Source: Nonomuraea roseoviolacea subsp. carminata
GTDB taxonomy: Bacteria > Actinomycetota > Actinomycetes > Streptosporangiales > Streptosporangiaceae
Reading direction: 5' to 3'
NCBI RefSeq assembly: GCF_024172185.1
Contig: NZ_JAMZEC010000001.1
Coordinates: forward strand, 1,984,001-2,048,000
Length of the DNA: 64,000 nucleotides
This document shows, in pieces, positions 42,613 through 50,846 of this stretch (the first letter of the stretch is position 1; every line of letters begins with the position of its first letter). A program made the position numbers and the translations under genes. The notes below the pieces were generated by a model. That model worked only from the letters and a program-made list of their open reading frames with translations, did not search any database and was not told where the DNA came from.

Positions 42613-44337
42613 CTAAACGATCTCCAGGTTGGCCATCATCCCCATGTCCTCGTGTTCGGCGTTGTGGCAGTGGAACAGGTAGCGGCCGCGGTAGCCGTCG
42701 AACCGGGTGATGATCTCCACTCCCTCGCCGGGCCGCAGTGAGACGGTGTCCTTGAGGCCCGCGTCGTGCGGCAGCGGCGGCCTGCCGCTGCGCGAGAGCA
42801 CCCGGAAGCCGACCAGGTGCAGGTGGACGGGGTGGTGGACGTCGGCGACGAGCCGCCAGACCTCGACGTCGCCGAGCCGGGCCGTGACGTCGGTGCGGGC
42901 CGGGTCGAACGGCAGGCCGCCGATGAGCCAGCCGTGGCCCGCGTGCATCTGCCCGGCGCGGAAGGCGAACTCGCGCACCCTGACGGCGTCCGAGCGCCGC
43001 CAGTCCGGCAGGTCGGTGGACAGCGTGCCGGGGACGCGGCTGTCGTCGGCCGCCCTGCGGGCGACGCGGAAGGCCATCACGTCGCGGGTACGGCCGGAGC
43101 CGAGCCGGTTGACCAGCCTGACCCGGCCGCCGATCGGGACGCCGGAGAAGTCGACGACCACGTCGTAGCGTTCGGCGGGCGCGATAGGCAGCAGCTTGTG
43201 TGTGACCGGGGCGGCGAGCAGCCCCTGGTCGGCGCCGATCTGGACGAGGTCGAGGCGGCGCCCGTCGTCGGTGACCGCTTCGAGTTCGTAGTGGCGGGCG
43301 TTGGAGGCGTTGAGGATCCGCAGCCGGTAGCGGGCCGCGTCCACCTCGTGCACGGGCCAGGGCGCGCCGTTGACGAGGATGACGTCGCCGAGGACCCCGG
43401 CGAGGTACGGCTCGCGGACGCCCGGTCGTTCCCGCAGGGTGGGGTCGAGGGACGGGTAGGCGAGGCTGCCGTCGGCGGCGAACGCCCGGTCGGCGATCAT
43501 GAGGGGCAGCTCGCGCGGCCCGGCGGGCAGGCCGAGGGCGTCCTCGGCGTCGTCGCGCACGAGGTGCAGACCGGCCAGGCCGCGCCAGATCGCGGGCGCC
43601 GTGAAGTCCATCCGGTGGTCGTGGTACCAGAGCAGCGTGGGCCGCTGGTCGAGCGGGAACGTGTAGTCGCGCGTCAGCCTGCTCACCACGGCGCGCGGGT
43701 CGCTCATGCCGTGCCCCGGAGCGGGCTGCGGTCGCGGGGCCGGGCCGCCGTGCTCCATCGCGCCGGAATCACCCATGCCGCCGCGCCGCATGGCGTGGGA
43801 ATCGCCCGTGCCGCCGTACCGCATGGCGTGGTGCTGCGAACCGCCCATGCCGGGGTGCGCCTGCTGCGAGGCGTCGGGCCAGCCGGCGGGCAGGACGAGG
43901 TCGGTCGGGTACCCGTCGGAGGCCGCCGGGGTCCGGCCGCCGTGCAGGTGCACGACCGTCGGGACGGGCAGCTCGTTGCGGTGCGACACGGTGATCGGCC
44001 GGCCCCGGCGCGACTCGATGGTCGGCCCCGGGAAGGTCCCGTCGTAGGTCCACAGCGGCGTCCTGACACCGGGCAGGATCTCCGCGCTCGCCTCGCGCTG
44101 GACGATCTCGTAGCGGTCGGCGCCGCCGTAGGTGCCGACCGGCTTGAGCACGGCGGGGATCGGCAGCGGCACCTGGAACGGGGGCGGCAGCGGTACGGCG
44201 CTGCGCAGTTCGGCGCCGGTGGCCGCCGGGCGGCGGGCCAGCGCGGCCGCGCTCGTCAGCCCGGTGGCGCCCATCAGCCCGAGCGCCCCGCCGATGCCCA
44301 GCACGCGCCGCCTGGTCATGCCCTGGCCGTCACGCAT
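42613..44337 (-). CDS. Tat-exported multicopper oxidase (CueO/CotA-like)
   Basis: 574 residues, ATG 44337 with GAGGAGG seven bases upstream. Twin-arginine signal TRRRVLGIGGALGLMGATGL. All four copper-ligand blocks are present: VVHLHGG, LLWYHDHRMD, HPVHLHLVGF and the C-terminal RYLFHCHNAEHEDMGMM, which carries the type 1 Cys and axial Met. An insert after HLHGG is rich in Met, His and Gly (HHAMRYGG, SHAMRRGG, GAMEHGG), like the Met-rich regions of copper-resistance oxidases. It would oxidise Cu(I) or phenolic substrates outside the membrane. The 8-base overlap with the preceding small membrane protein gene implies coupling. Confidence 0.93.
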   Translation of the reverse strand: MRDGQGMTRRRVLGIGGALGLMGATGLTSAAALARRPAATGAELRSAVPLPPPFQVPLPIPAVLKPVGTYGGADRYEIVQREASAEILPGVRTPLWTYDGTFPGPTIESRRGRPITVSHRNELPVPTVVHLHGGRTPAASDGYPTDLVLPAGWPDASQQAHPGMGGSQHHAMRYGGTGDSHAMRRGGMGDSGAMEHGGPAPRPQPAPGHGMSDPRAVVSRLTRDYTFPLDQRPTLLWYHDHRMDFTAPAIWRGLAGLHLVRDDAEDALGLPAGPRELPLMIADRAFAADGSLAYPSLDPTLRERPGVREPYLAGVLGDVILVNGAPWPVHEVDAARYRLRILNASNARHYELEAVTDDGRRLDLVQIGADQGLLAAPVTHKLLPIAPAERYDVVVDFSGVPIGGRVRLVNRLGSGRTRDVMAFRVARRAADDSRVPGTLSTDLPDWRRSDAVRVREFAFRAGQMHAGHGWLIGGLPFDPARTDVTARLGDVEVWRLVADVHHPVHLHLVGFRVLSRSGRPPLPHDAGLKDTVSLRPGEGVEIITRFDGYRGRYLFHCHNAEHEDMGMMANLEIV

Positions 44338-44737
44338 TCCCGGCCTCCTCGCGCCGCAGGGGCCGCCGCCATACGTCGATGAACTGCACCGCGACCGCGA
44401 CGGTCGTCATCACGCCGAGCGGGAGGTGCAACCACAGCGTCCCGTCCAGCCCGGCGAAGTACTGCACCGTCTCGGCCGCCACCACGGCCGCCGTGGTGAG
44501 GAACGGCCACGCCTGACGCAGCCGGACCCAGACCGCGATCGCGACGATCAGCTGCACGTATCCGAGGGAGGTGACGACGTTCGCGCCGGCCGTGTGCAGG
44601 CTCAAGCCGTCGTAGTCACCGCTCAGGTACACCCCGGCGAACACCGGCTGACCGGCGATCGCCACCGCGTGCGCGCTGACGACGGCCCGCAGCGTCCATC
44701 CCGTGGGTGTCGTCCGGGACTCGGCCACGGTGAGCAT
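44330..44737 (-). CDS. Four-helix membrane protein coupled to the multicopper oxidase
   Basis: 135 residues; ATG 44737 with GGAGGG upstream. Four hydrophobic helices: VVSAHAVAIAGQPVFAGVYL, TSLGYVQLIVAIAVWVRL, FLTTAAVVAAETVQYFAGL and LHLPLGVMTTVAVAVQFIDV. The His residues in helices 1 and 4 (SAHAVA, LHLPLG) could bind heme or metal. Homologous short proteins are often annotated only as membrane proteins next to multicopper oxidases. Its stop lies inside the oxidase gene start. It may assist electron transfer or copper handling; inference from context. Confidence 0.75.
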   Translation of the reverse strand: MLTVAESRTTPTGWTLRAVVSAHAVAIAGQPVFAGVYLSGDYDGLSLHTAGANVVTSLGYVQLIVAIAVWVRLRQAWPFLTTAAVVAAETVQYFAGLDGTLWLHLPLGVMTTVAVAVQFIDVWRRPLRREEAGNA

Positions 44738-45072
44738 GGGGATCCCTCCTCACTCTTCTCCGGATGCGCGTACGGCTCTCCCGATGCGCGAACGCCCTCG
44801 ACACTATGGCCGCACAGCTATCTTGTCTAAGATCTTTATTGCTATGACGTTATGCTCCGGCGGGCATGACGGAGGGGCGTCGTCCGCGGGCGGAGCTCGC
44901 GCGGACCGCGTACGACATGGCGGGGCCGCGGCGCGCGGACGCGGCGGTGAGCTGCGCGGCCTCACATTCCGGGGCGCTGCGCTGTCGTACTCCACGGAAG
45001 GTCACGCCATCCACGAACCGGCGCTCCGCCGTCACCGCGTGAGTCGCCGGCAACCCGCCAAGGAGAAACCTC
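44738..45072. other. Intergenic promoter region with AT-rich palindrome
   Basis: 335 bases between divergent genes. An AT-rich stretch at 44815-44860 contains ATCTT-GTCT-AAGAT (44820-44833), a MarR-type operator shape. A 58-codon frame at 44866-45042 (starting MTEGRRPRAELARTAYDMAG) follows, but the rest is Arg/Ser-rich and matches no family. It could be the start of a lost regulator or simply chance. Promoters for both flanking genes should be here. Confidence 0.4.
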
Positions 45073-46320
45073 ATGGACACGACGAACAACGGTGGCCGCC
45101 GGGCTCTGGTGGTCGGCCTGGGCATCAGCGGGATCGCGACGGCGCTGCGGCTGCGGCAGATCGGCTGGACGCCGGTCATCGTCGAGCGGGCCGCCGCCCG
45201 GCGCTCCGGTGGCTACTTCATCGCGCTGTTCGGCGCGGGCCGCGCCGCGGCCCGGCGCCTGGGCATCCTGGACCGTCTGACCGACCGAGGGCCGGAGGGC
45301 AACGCCTACGACGTCGACCGGGCCGGCAACCGCCGCCCCGGGCTCGGCTTCAAGGACTTCCCCGGCCGCCCGTGGATGATGCTGCGGGGGGACGTGGAGG
45401 AGGCCGGTTTCGCCGCGCTGCCGTCCGACGTCGAGATCCGCTACTCCACGGTGCCGACACGGATCGAGCAGGACGCCGACGGGGTGGACGTCACGCTGAC
45501 CGGCGCCGACGGCGGCAGCCCGGTCACCGAACGCTTCGATCTCGTCGTCGGCGCGGACGGGCTGCGCTCCACGGTGCGGCGGCTGGCGTTCGGGCCGCAC
45601 GAGGACTATCTGCGCCGGATGAACTACATGGTGGTCGCCTTCCAGCTCCCCGCCCCGCTCCCCGGCCACGACCGGACCGACTCCGTCATCCTGGCCGAAC
45701 CGCAGCGGTCGATGTGGATCTTCCCGTTCAAGGACCGCCCGCCGACCGCGATGCTGAGCTACCACACCGACGACGTGGACGCCGAGTTCACCCGGCCGAT
45801 GATCGACCGGGTGCGCGAGGTGTTCGGCCCGGAGCCGGCCGGTCCGGCGCTGGGGGCGGCGCTGGACGCACTGGAGTCGGCCGACCAGGTGCTGTTCGAC
45901 TCGGTCGAGCAGGTGCGCATGGACAGTTGGCACCGTGGCCGGGTCGTGCTCGTCGGCGACGCGGCCTGGTGCGTGACGTTGTACGCGGGGATGGGCGCGT
46001 CGAGCGGGATGGCCGGGGCCGACCTGCTGGGCACCATGCTGGCCCGCCACCCTGACAGCGTGACGCGGGCGCTGGCCGCGTGGGAGCGGCAGTTGCGGCC
46101 CTCCATCGGCTACCTCCAGGGCAACGGGTTGCAGATGCGCAGCCTGTTCGTCCCGGCCACCCGCTTCGAGCTCGCGCGGCGCAAGGTGATGGTGCGCATG
46201 AGCAAGCTGCCGATCACGTCCTCGCTGCTCGTCCACTGGAGGACCAAGGGCAAGGCGGCCCGGATGAAGAACACGGACTTCGCCCACCCCGGCCTCGCGC
46301 TCGCCGCCCGGACCCGCTGA
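45073..46320 (+). CDS. FAD-dependent aromatic-type monooxygenase (PHBH fold)
   Basis: 415 residues; ATG 45073 with AAGGAG upstream. Three PHBH signatures: the dinucleotide fold RRALVVGLGISGIATALRLR, the DG motif LVVGADGLRSTVRRLAFG and the GD motif RVVLVGDAAWCVTLYAGMGA. ERAAARRSGGYFIALFGAGR is the usual glycine turn after the FAD ribose acid. Length is typical for group A flavin hydroxylases and tetracycline-destructase-like relatives. The C-terminal segment is basic with no thioredoxin-like domain. Substrate unknown; the AT-rich operator upstream suggests an inducible gene. Confidence 0.88.
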   Translation: MDTTNNGGRRALVVGLGISGIATALRLRQIGWTPVIVERAAARRSGGYFIALFGAGRAAARRLGILDRLTDRGPEGNAYDVDRAGNRRPGLGFKDFPGRPWMMLRGDVEEAGFAALPSDVEIRYSTVPTRIEQDADGVDVTLTGADGGSPVTERFDLVVGADGLRSTVRRLAFGPHEDYLRRMNYMVVAFQLPAPLPGHDRTDSVILAEPQRSMWIFPFKDRPPTAMLSYHTDDVDAEFTRPMIDRVREVFGPEPAGPALGAALDALESADQVLFDSVEQVRMDSWHRGRVVLVGDAAWCVTLYAGMGASSGMAGADLLGTMLARHPDSVTRALAAWERQLRPSIGYLQGNGLQMRSLFVPATRFELARRKVMVRMSKLPITSSLLVHWRTKGKAARMKNTDFAHPGLALAARTR

Positions 46321-46394
46321 GCCGATCCGCGTTCCGCACCGGAGACACCCTTCCGCCGGCGACCGAGAGGCCACCGGCGACCGGCGGGAAGGGC

Positions 46395-46868
46395 TCACAC
46401 CTCCGTGTGGGCGCGGAAGCGTTCGTGGGCCGCCTGCTTGGAGATCCCCATCGCGTCCCCGATCTCGGACCAGGACGCGCCGCCCTCGCGGGCCGCGGCC
46501 ACGGCCCGGTCGAGCAGGGCCCGCTGCCAGGTCTCCACCTGCGACAGCAGGGTGAGGGCGGCGAGGGGGCGCTCGCCCGTGAGGTTCGCGACCTGCTCGC
46601 ACAGCAGGTTGGACTTGACGACCAGCCAGTTGGGCGGGGCCGCAAGGAGCAGCGGGCCGGCGTGCCGGGTCCAGCGGTCCTCCGCCTGCTTGGCGCCCTC
46701 CGGCGTGGGCGGGTATCGGCGCCCGTCGGACCAGCCGCAGGAGCACGCGGCCTGGTAGCCGATGAAGGTGCGGGTGAAAGCTCCGGCGGATCGGGCCAGT
46801 TCGCCGCCGGGGAGGACGGGCGCCGCGTATCCCTCGTGGCCGGGGATGTCGGGCATCTTGATCGTCAT
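46395..46868 (-). CDS. Small HTH protein with Cys-containing N-terminal domain
   Basis: 157 residues from ATG 46868. The N-terminal half contains YQAACSCGWSDGRRYPP then AEDRWTRHAGPLL, an actinobacterial pattern with two Cys and a Trp/His. A Leu-rich segment follows. The C-terminal helix-turn-helix (AAAREGGASWSEIGDAMGIS then KQAAHERFRAH) is of the sigma-70 region 4/HTH_23-like kind seen in many actinomycete small regulators. Two matching inverted repeats lie immediately upstream, so it is probably autoregulated. Targets unknown. Confidence 0.72.
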   Translation of the reverse strand: MTIKMPDIPGHEGYAAPVLPGGELARSAGAFTRTFIGYQAACSCGWSDGRRYPPTPEGAKQAEDRWTRHAGPLLLAAPPNWLVVKSNLLCEQVANLTGERPLAALTLLSQVETWQRALLDRAVAAAREGGASWSEIGDAMGISKQAAHERFRAHTEV

Positions 46869-46872
46869 GGTC

Positions 46873-46917
46873 GTCAAGATACCCTGACGAGCGGCGGAAT
46901 CGTCAAGGTTTCCTGAC
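46873..46917. promoter_or_regulatory. Two copies of a GTCAAG-N4-CCTGAC operator
   Basis: GTCAAGATACCCTGAC (46873-46888) and GTCAAGGTTTCCTGAC (46902-46917) are 29 bases apart, start to start. Each is a near-perfect inverted repeat. They begin 4 bases upstream of the HTH gene's ATG, where a bound dimer would block transcription. The second copy also abuts the stop of the upstream gene at 46923. Confidence 0.7.
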
Positions 46918-46922
46918 GCTTT

Positions 46923-47279
46923 TCATCGGACGGTGGTGGCCTGCTCGATGAGCGCCACGGTGGCGCGCGGGTCGGCGACCTCGACCACGAGCCGGGCGTA
47001 GCGTTCGTCGGCCAGCGCGATCACGACGGCCTTGACCGGGTCGTGGACGTCCCAGAAGACCTTCTCCCCGTCGAGGTGGAAGGTGCCGGCGGTGATCACT
47101 CCGGGGATGTGGGTGCCGGGGGCGCGCAGGCCCTTGAAGCCGGCGACGGCGCCGGGGTCGGCGGTGGCGCCGCGGACGTTGGCCAGCGGGATGACCAGCC
47201 GGCTCTTGAGCGCCCAGAGCTTGTCGAGCCCCTCGATCTCCACGACGAGGTTGTCGCCGTCGATGCTGATCTCTGCCAT
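46923..47279 (-). CDS. Small PH-domain-like protein
   Basis: 118 residues; ATG 47279 with GAAGGAG eight bases upstream. Beta-rich sequence with the pattern of bacterial PH-like domains: ISIDGDNLVVEIEGLDKLWALKSRLVIP split by turns, then GTFHLDGEKVFWDVHD, AVVIALADERYARLVVEV, and a closing helix ATVALIEQATTV. No signal peptide or membrane segment. It lies between the TetR gene and the HTH gene on the same strand, with an 11-base gap after TetR, so it is the likely operon partner of that repressor. Function unknown. Confidence 0.7.
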   Translation of the reverse strand: MAEISIDGDNLVVEIEGLDKLWALKSRLVIPLANVRGATADPGAVAGFKGLRAPGTHIPGVITAGTFHLDGEKVFWDVHDPVKAVVIALADERYARLVVEVADPRATVALIEQATTVR

Positions 47280-47290
47280 GTCATGCTCCT

Positions 47291-47851
47291 TCACGTGTGG
47301 CGGGTGAGCCGGTGGGCCAGGGCGGCGCCGGCCTGGTCGATGGTCGTGCCGGGGGTGCCGGCTCTGGCGCGCAGCCGGAGCCCGAGGATCGTCGCGGTGA
47401 GCGCGAGCGCCACGCCGTCGTCGTCCTGCTCGTCACGGTCGGGGTGCCGCCCGGCCGCCGTCCTGGCGGCCTGGTCGAAGGCGGCCAGGACGGGGGCCAG
47501 CTCGTCGGCGACCTCGGGGTCCACCGGCGCGCGTTCGACCGCGGCCATGAGCAGCAGGTTCAGGCCCGCCTCGGTGGCGGGCTCGCCCAGGGCCACGCGC
47601 AGCGCCCCGGCGAGGTCGCCGGCGGCGGCGACCCGGTCGACGAGCGGGGCGATGTGGTGCCGCAGGGACCAGCGCAGCGCGACCAGGTACAGCCCCCGCT
47701 TGCTGCCGAAGGTCTTGTACAGGCTGTTGCGGTGCACGCCGAGGTGGGTCACCAGGTCGTCCATGGAGATGCCGTCGTAGGACCGGGTGGAGAACAGCTC
47801 GGCCGCCGACCGGACCACGGTGGCCTCGTCGAAGCCTCTTGGTCGTCCCAT
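47291..47851 (-). CDS. TetR-family transcriptional regulator
   Basis: 186 residues from ATG 47851; a TTG at 47863 is in frame. HTH: GFDEATVVRSAAELFSTRSY then DGISMDDLVTHLGVHRNSLY and KTFGSKRGLY. The C-terminal helices (LNLLLMAAVERAPVDPEVAD) resemble the TetR_C_16/AcrR group. The inverted repeat AGGAACGA/TCGTTCCT upstream is the probable operator, giving autorepression and control of the PH-like gene behind it. Confidence 0.9.
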   Translation of the reverse strand: MGRPRGFDEATVVRSAAELFSTRSYDGISMDDLVTHLGVHRNSLYKTFGSKRGLYLVALRWSLRHHIAPLVDRVAAAGDLAGALRVALGEPATEAGLNLLLMAAVERAPVDPEVADELAPVLAAFDQAARTAAGRHPDRDEQDDDGVALALTATILGLRLRARAGTPGTTIDQAGAALAHRLTRHT

Positions 47852-47870
47852 GGCTTGAGCCAACCAGTAA

Positions 47871-47900
47871 AGGAACGATTAGTCAAGAACGTTCGTTCCT
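47871..47900. promoter_or_regulatory. Inverted repeat upstream of TetR gene
   Basis: AGGAACGA (47871-47878) and TCGTTCCT (47893-47900) are exact complements with a 14-base spacer that also contains GAACGTTC overlapping the right arm. It lies 20 bases before the TetR ATG 47851, as expected of an autoregulatory site. Confidence 0.65.
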
Positions 47901-47915
47901 AAACTCCGCGACCAT

Positions 47916-48809
47916 TCAGTCGATCATGGATCCGCAGCGATAACCCTCCACCCGCTCGGGGTCGAGCTGGAGGTGGGCGAGGTTGGTGGTCTCGATGGGA
48001 CGGCGGAAGGTCTCCTGCTTGTCGCAGTCGTACAGGACGTACGTGCCGTCGCTCTCGCCGAGGAGCATCATCCAGCGGCCGCCGTAGAGCGGCTTGTCGG
48101 TCTCGGCGTTCTTCAGGACGGCCCACTGGTCCTGGAAGCCGACATAGCCGAGCAGGTCGTTGGCCTGGCCGGTGTCGCGCACCTCGATGGCGGCCTCGAT
48201 CATGCTCAGGATCAGCACGAAGCCGAGCCCGAGGCCGGTGAGGGCGCACACGAGGACCTTCATGCCGGCGCGGCCGACCGGCCTGCGGCGCATGAGCCGG
48301 AACGGCACCACGAACGCCAGGACGCCCAGCCCGACGGCGACGACGACCATGAACCCCACCGTCAGGTCGGTGACCAGGTTGAACAGGCCCCAGTACGTCG
48401 CGCCGCACCACAGCGCGGCGAGGACCGCCACGGTCCACGGACGGGCGCGCACCGCGGCGAGCAGCCGCCCGGCCGCGCCACGGGTGACCTTGTCGAGGAG
48501 CCAGCCGAGTCCGACGGCGGCGCCCACGGCCGGGACGAGCGCCAGCACGAGCAGGATGAGCGTGCCCATGAGGCGCCCCAACAGGACGGACTGGTCGATG
48601 CCGGCCTGCTGGGGGTTGATGCCGAACACCCAGTAGATCTGCTCGATGCCGAGGTACAGCACCGCGTACAGGCCGACGCCCACGGGCACGACGACGGAGC
48701 CGATGCGTTCAAGGATGGCGAGCACTCCGCCACCGCCGTCGCCCTGCTCGGAAACGCCTGGAGAAGGGGGCCGCTCGACCGGCTGGGGACGCAGTGCGGG
48801 GGTGCTCAT
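47916..48809 (-). CDS. Multi-pass membrane protein of unknown function
   Basis: 297 residues; ATG 48809 with AAGGAG upstream. A proline-rich N-terminus (TPALRPQPVERPPSPG) is followed by about six helices (IGSVVVPVGVGLYAVLYLG; LMGTLILLVLALVPAVGAAV; TVAVLAALWCGATYWGLF; TVGFMVVVAVGLGVLAFVVP; MKVLVCALTGLGLGFVLIL). A soluble C-terminal tail of about 85 residues contains PLYGGRWMMLLGESDGTYVL then YDCDKQETFRRP. No family recognised. Divergent from the DinB gene, with an ordinary promoter gap. Confidence 0.7.
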   Translation of the reverse strand: MSTPALRPQPVERPPSPGVSEQGDGGGGVLAILERIGSVVVPVGVGLYAVLYLGIEQIYWVFGINPQQAGIDQSVLLGRLMGTLILLVLALVPAVGAAVGLGWLLDKVTRGAAGRLLAAVRARPWTVAVLAALWCGATYWGLFNLVTDLTVGFMVVVAVGLGVLAFVVPFRLMRRRPVGRAGMKVLVCALTGLGLGFVLILSMIEAAIEVRDTGQANDLLGYVGFQDQWAVLKNAETDKPLYGGRWMMLLGESDGTYVLYDCDKQETFRRPIETTNLAHLQLDPERVEGYRCGSMID

Positions 48810-48893
48810 CTGGGGGGTCGCTCCTTGGTGCTGAGGGCAACGATGGTGACACACGGCCCCGCCGAGGCCGTGACGGCGGGTACGGTGCGACGC

Positions 48894-49400
48894 ATGAGCG
48901 ACGACCGTATAGATCCCCCGCTGGCCGCCGACGAGCGCGAGACCCTGGCTACCTTTCTCGACTGGCAGCGTGACACCCTGGCGCTGAAGTGCGCCGGGCT
49001 GACCGGTGAGCAGTTGCGGCTGCGCGCCGTGGAGCCGTCCGGCATGTCGCTGCTCGGCCTGGTGCGGCATCTGGCGCACGTGGAGCGGGCGTGGTTCCGG
49101 CACATACTGTGCGACGAGGACGTGTCGTACCTGTGGGGCAAGGCGACGAACCCCGACGCCGACTTCGACGACGTGGACGAGGCGTCCCCCGAGGAGGCGT
49201 TCGCGGCGTGGCGGGCCGAGGTGGAGCACGCGCGCGAGGTGTCGGCGGGCCTGCCCCTCGACGCCCTGGGCAAGCGGCTGCGCCGCGGCGAGGCGTACTC
49301 CCACCGCTGGATCCTCGTGCACATGATCGAGGAGTACGCCCGGCACAACGGCCACGCCGACCTGCTGCGCGAGCGCATCGACGGCGCCACCGGGGAGTGA
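48894..49400 (+). CDS. DinB/DUF664-family protein
   Basis: 168 residues, ATG 48894. A four-helix DinB-like fold with three putative metal histidines: H in LVRHLAHVERAWFRH and in WILVHMIEEYARHNGHADLL. This is the DUF664 pattern of actinobacteria, related to mycothiol-dependent enzymes. Many are thought to be mycothiol S-transferases or isomerases. The reaction here is unknown. It is followed by the alpha/beta hydrolase gene after 76 bases on the same strand. Confidence 0.88.
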   Translation: MSDDRIDPPLAADERETLATFLDWQRDTLALKCAGLTGEQLRLRAVEPSGMSLLGLVRHLAHVERAWFRHILCDEDVSYLWGKATNPDADFDDVDEASPEEAFAAWRAEVEHAREVSAGLPLDALGKRLRRGEAYSHRWILVHMIEEYARHNGHADLLRERIDGATGE

Positions 49401-49476
49401 CCGCCGGCGGCGCGATGAGTTTCCCCGTCCTCGCCGGTCCATATGGCTGGGTACGTCCATGAGGGGGAGGAGAGAC

Positions 49477-50130
49477 ATGGCGACGTTCGCGCTGATCCAC
49501 GGTGGGGGCGGGAGCGCCCGTGACTGGCGGCTGGTCGTGCCGGAGCTGCGCCGCAGGGGACACGACGCGGTGGCGGTGGACCTCCCGGTCGAGGACGAGT
49601 CCGCCGGGCTGGGCGACTACGCCGACACGGTCGTGAAGGCGGTCGGCGACCGGCCCGGCCTGGTCGTCGTCGGCCACTCCTGGGGCGGTTTCGTGGCGCC
49701 CCTGGTCTGCGACCGTGTACGGGCCGAGCTGCTGGTGCTGGTGACGGCCATGATCCCGGCCCCGGGCGAGCGGCCGGCCGACTGGTGGGACAACACCGGC
49801 TGGCGCCCGTCAAGCGACGGCGACGCGGACGAGGTGGAGCTCTTCCTGCACGACGTGCCGCCCGACCTCGCGGCCGACCTGATGGCCCACACCCGCCGTC
49901 ACTCGGGCACGGCCGACGGCGAGCCGTGGCCGCTGCGGAAGTGGCCCGACGTCCCGACGCGGTTCCTGCTCTGCCGCGACGACCGGTTCTTCACGCCCGC
50001 GTTCATGCGGGAGGTCGTCCGCCGGCGGCTCGGTGTCACGCCGGACGAGATCCCCGGCGGTCACTGCCCCATGCTGGCCCGTCCGGCCGAGCTGGCGGAG
50101 CGGCTCGTCGGCTACCTCGGCCGTGGCTGA
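49477..50130 (+). CDS. Alpha/beta hydrolase
   Basis: 217 residues; ATG 49477 preceded by GGGGAGGAG. Oxyanion loop FALIHGGGGSARDW; nucleophile Ser in VVVGHSWGGFVAP; the acid in FLLCRDDRFF; His in IPGGHCPMLARP. It belongs to the short actinobacterial alpha/beta hydrolase_6 esterase-like group, cytosolic. The substrate is unknown. Its last codons and stop lie within a 22-bp tandem repeat array, so the C-terminal end (LVGYLGRG) may differ between strains. Confidence 0.88.
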   Translation: MATFALIHGGGGSARDWRLVVPELRRRGHDAVAVDLPVEDESAGLGDYADTVVKAVGDRPGLVVVGHSWGGFVAPLVCDRVRAELLVLVTAMIPAPGERPADWWDNTGWRPSSDGDADEVELFLHDVPPDLAADLMAHTRRHSGTADGEPWPLRKWPDVPTRFLLCRDDRFFTPAFMREVVRRRLGVTPDEIPGGHCPMLARPAELAERLVGYLGRG

Positions 50131-50203
50131 CCGCCGCCTCGGCCGTGGCTGACCGCTATCTCGGCTGTGGCTGACCGCCGCCTCGGCCGCGGCCGACCGC
50201 CGG
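50116..50203 (+). repeat. Four 22-bp tandem repeats spanning the hydrolase stop codon
   Basis: Units start at 50116, 50138, 50160 and 50182, each beginning CTCGG(C/T)(C/T)GTGGCTGACC or a close variant. Units 1 to 3 differ by a few bases, while unit 4 is more diverged. The hydrolase TGA (50128-50130) is inside unit 1, and later units lie in the spacer to the convergent cysteine dioxygenase gene. Confidence 0.85.
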
Positions 50204-50208
50204 GGCCG

Positions 50209-50736
50209 TCAGCGGACCGGCAGGTCGTAGGTGCGGCGGATGCTGTTGCCGAGCTTGCCGATGTCGGCCCCGTACACGTGCAGCGACACCCCCACCTCGC
50301 CGCTGGTGTTGCGGACGCGGTGGATGTCGCCGGGCGGCGCGAAGCCGCTGACGTCGCCGGGGCGGTTGGCGGCGCGGCCGATCTCGACGAGGTGGTCGCC
50401 CATGTCGCGGTAGAGCGTCTCGTGCTCGATGCCGCTGATGACGCCGAACGCGCACCAGGACACGTGGTCGTGGATGACGGTCTCGGCGGCCGGCTGCCAG
50501 ACCACGGCGGTGACGGAGAAGTCCGCCTGGGCGTGCAGCACGTGGGAGGCGTAGCCGCCGGGCACGCCGGCGCGCTCCTCAGGCGTGAGGATGCCGACGC
50601 CGGGCAGGTTGCCGCGCAGCAGCGTCGCGACCTCACGGGCGGTGGCGCGCGGGCTGAGCCCCAGCGCGACGATGCGTCCGATGCCGGTGACCAGGCCGCT
50701 CAGGCCCGGCCGTGCGGTGGTGGTCGTCATTTCCAT
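50209..50736 (-). CDS. Cysteine dioxygenase-family thiol dioxygenase (cupin)
   Basis: 175 residues; ATG 50736 or 50730. The cupin core has the iron-binding triad: HDH in ETVIHDHVSWCAFGVISG and the late His in GDIHRVRN. The Cys just after HDH (SWCAF) and the Glu of GIEHETLY are usual in this family. It oxidises a thiol such as cysteine or 3-mercaptopropionate to the sulfinate with O2 in the cytosol. A LysR gene runs divergently and probably controls it, perhaps in response to a sulfur compound. The exact substrate is unknown. Confidence 0.86.
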   Translation of the reverse strand: MEMTTTTARPGLSGLVTGIGRIVALGLSPRATAREVATLLRGNLPGVGILTPEERAGVPGGYASHVLHAQADFSVTAVVWQPAAETVIHDHVSWCAFGVISGIEHETLYRDMGDHLVEIGRAANRPGDVSGFAPPGDIHRVRNTSGEVGVSLHVYGADIGKLGNSIRRTYDLPVR

Positions 50737-50846
50737 GGTATCCCCCTAGGGATTGCAGATAACCTGCCTTCCCCTTCCACGGTGCTACACCCACACCGAT
50801 AGGTCCAACAGAAGTCTTCTGCGTGACCCATAGATATGATTGATGG

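Noticed and set aside
44866..45042. 58-codon frame before the FAD monooxygenase
   Set aside because: The start looks regulator-like (AELARTAYDM), but the rest is Arg/Ser/Thr-rich and shows no helix-turn-helix, so it is not reported as a gene.
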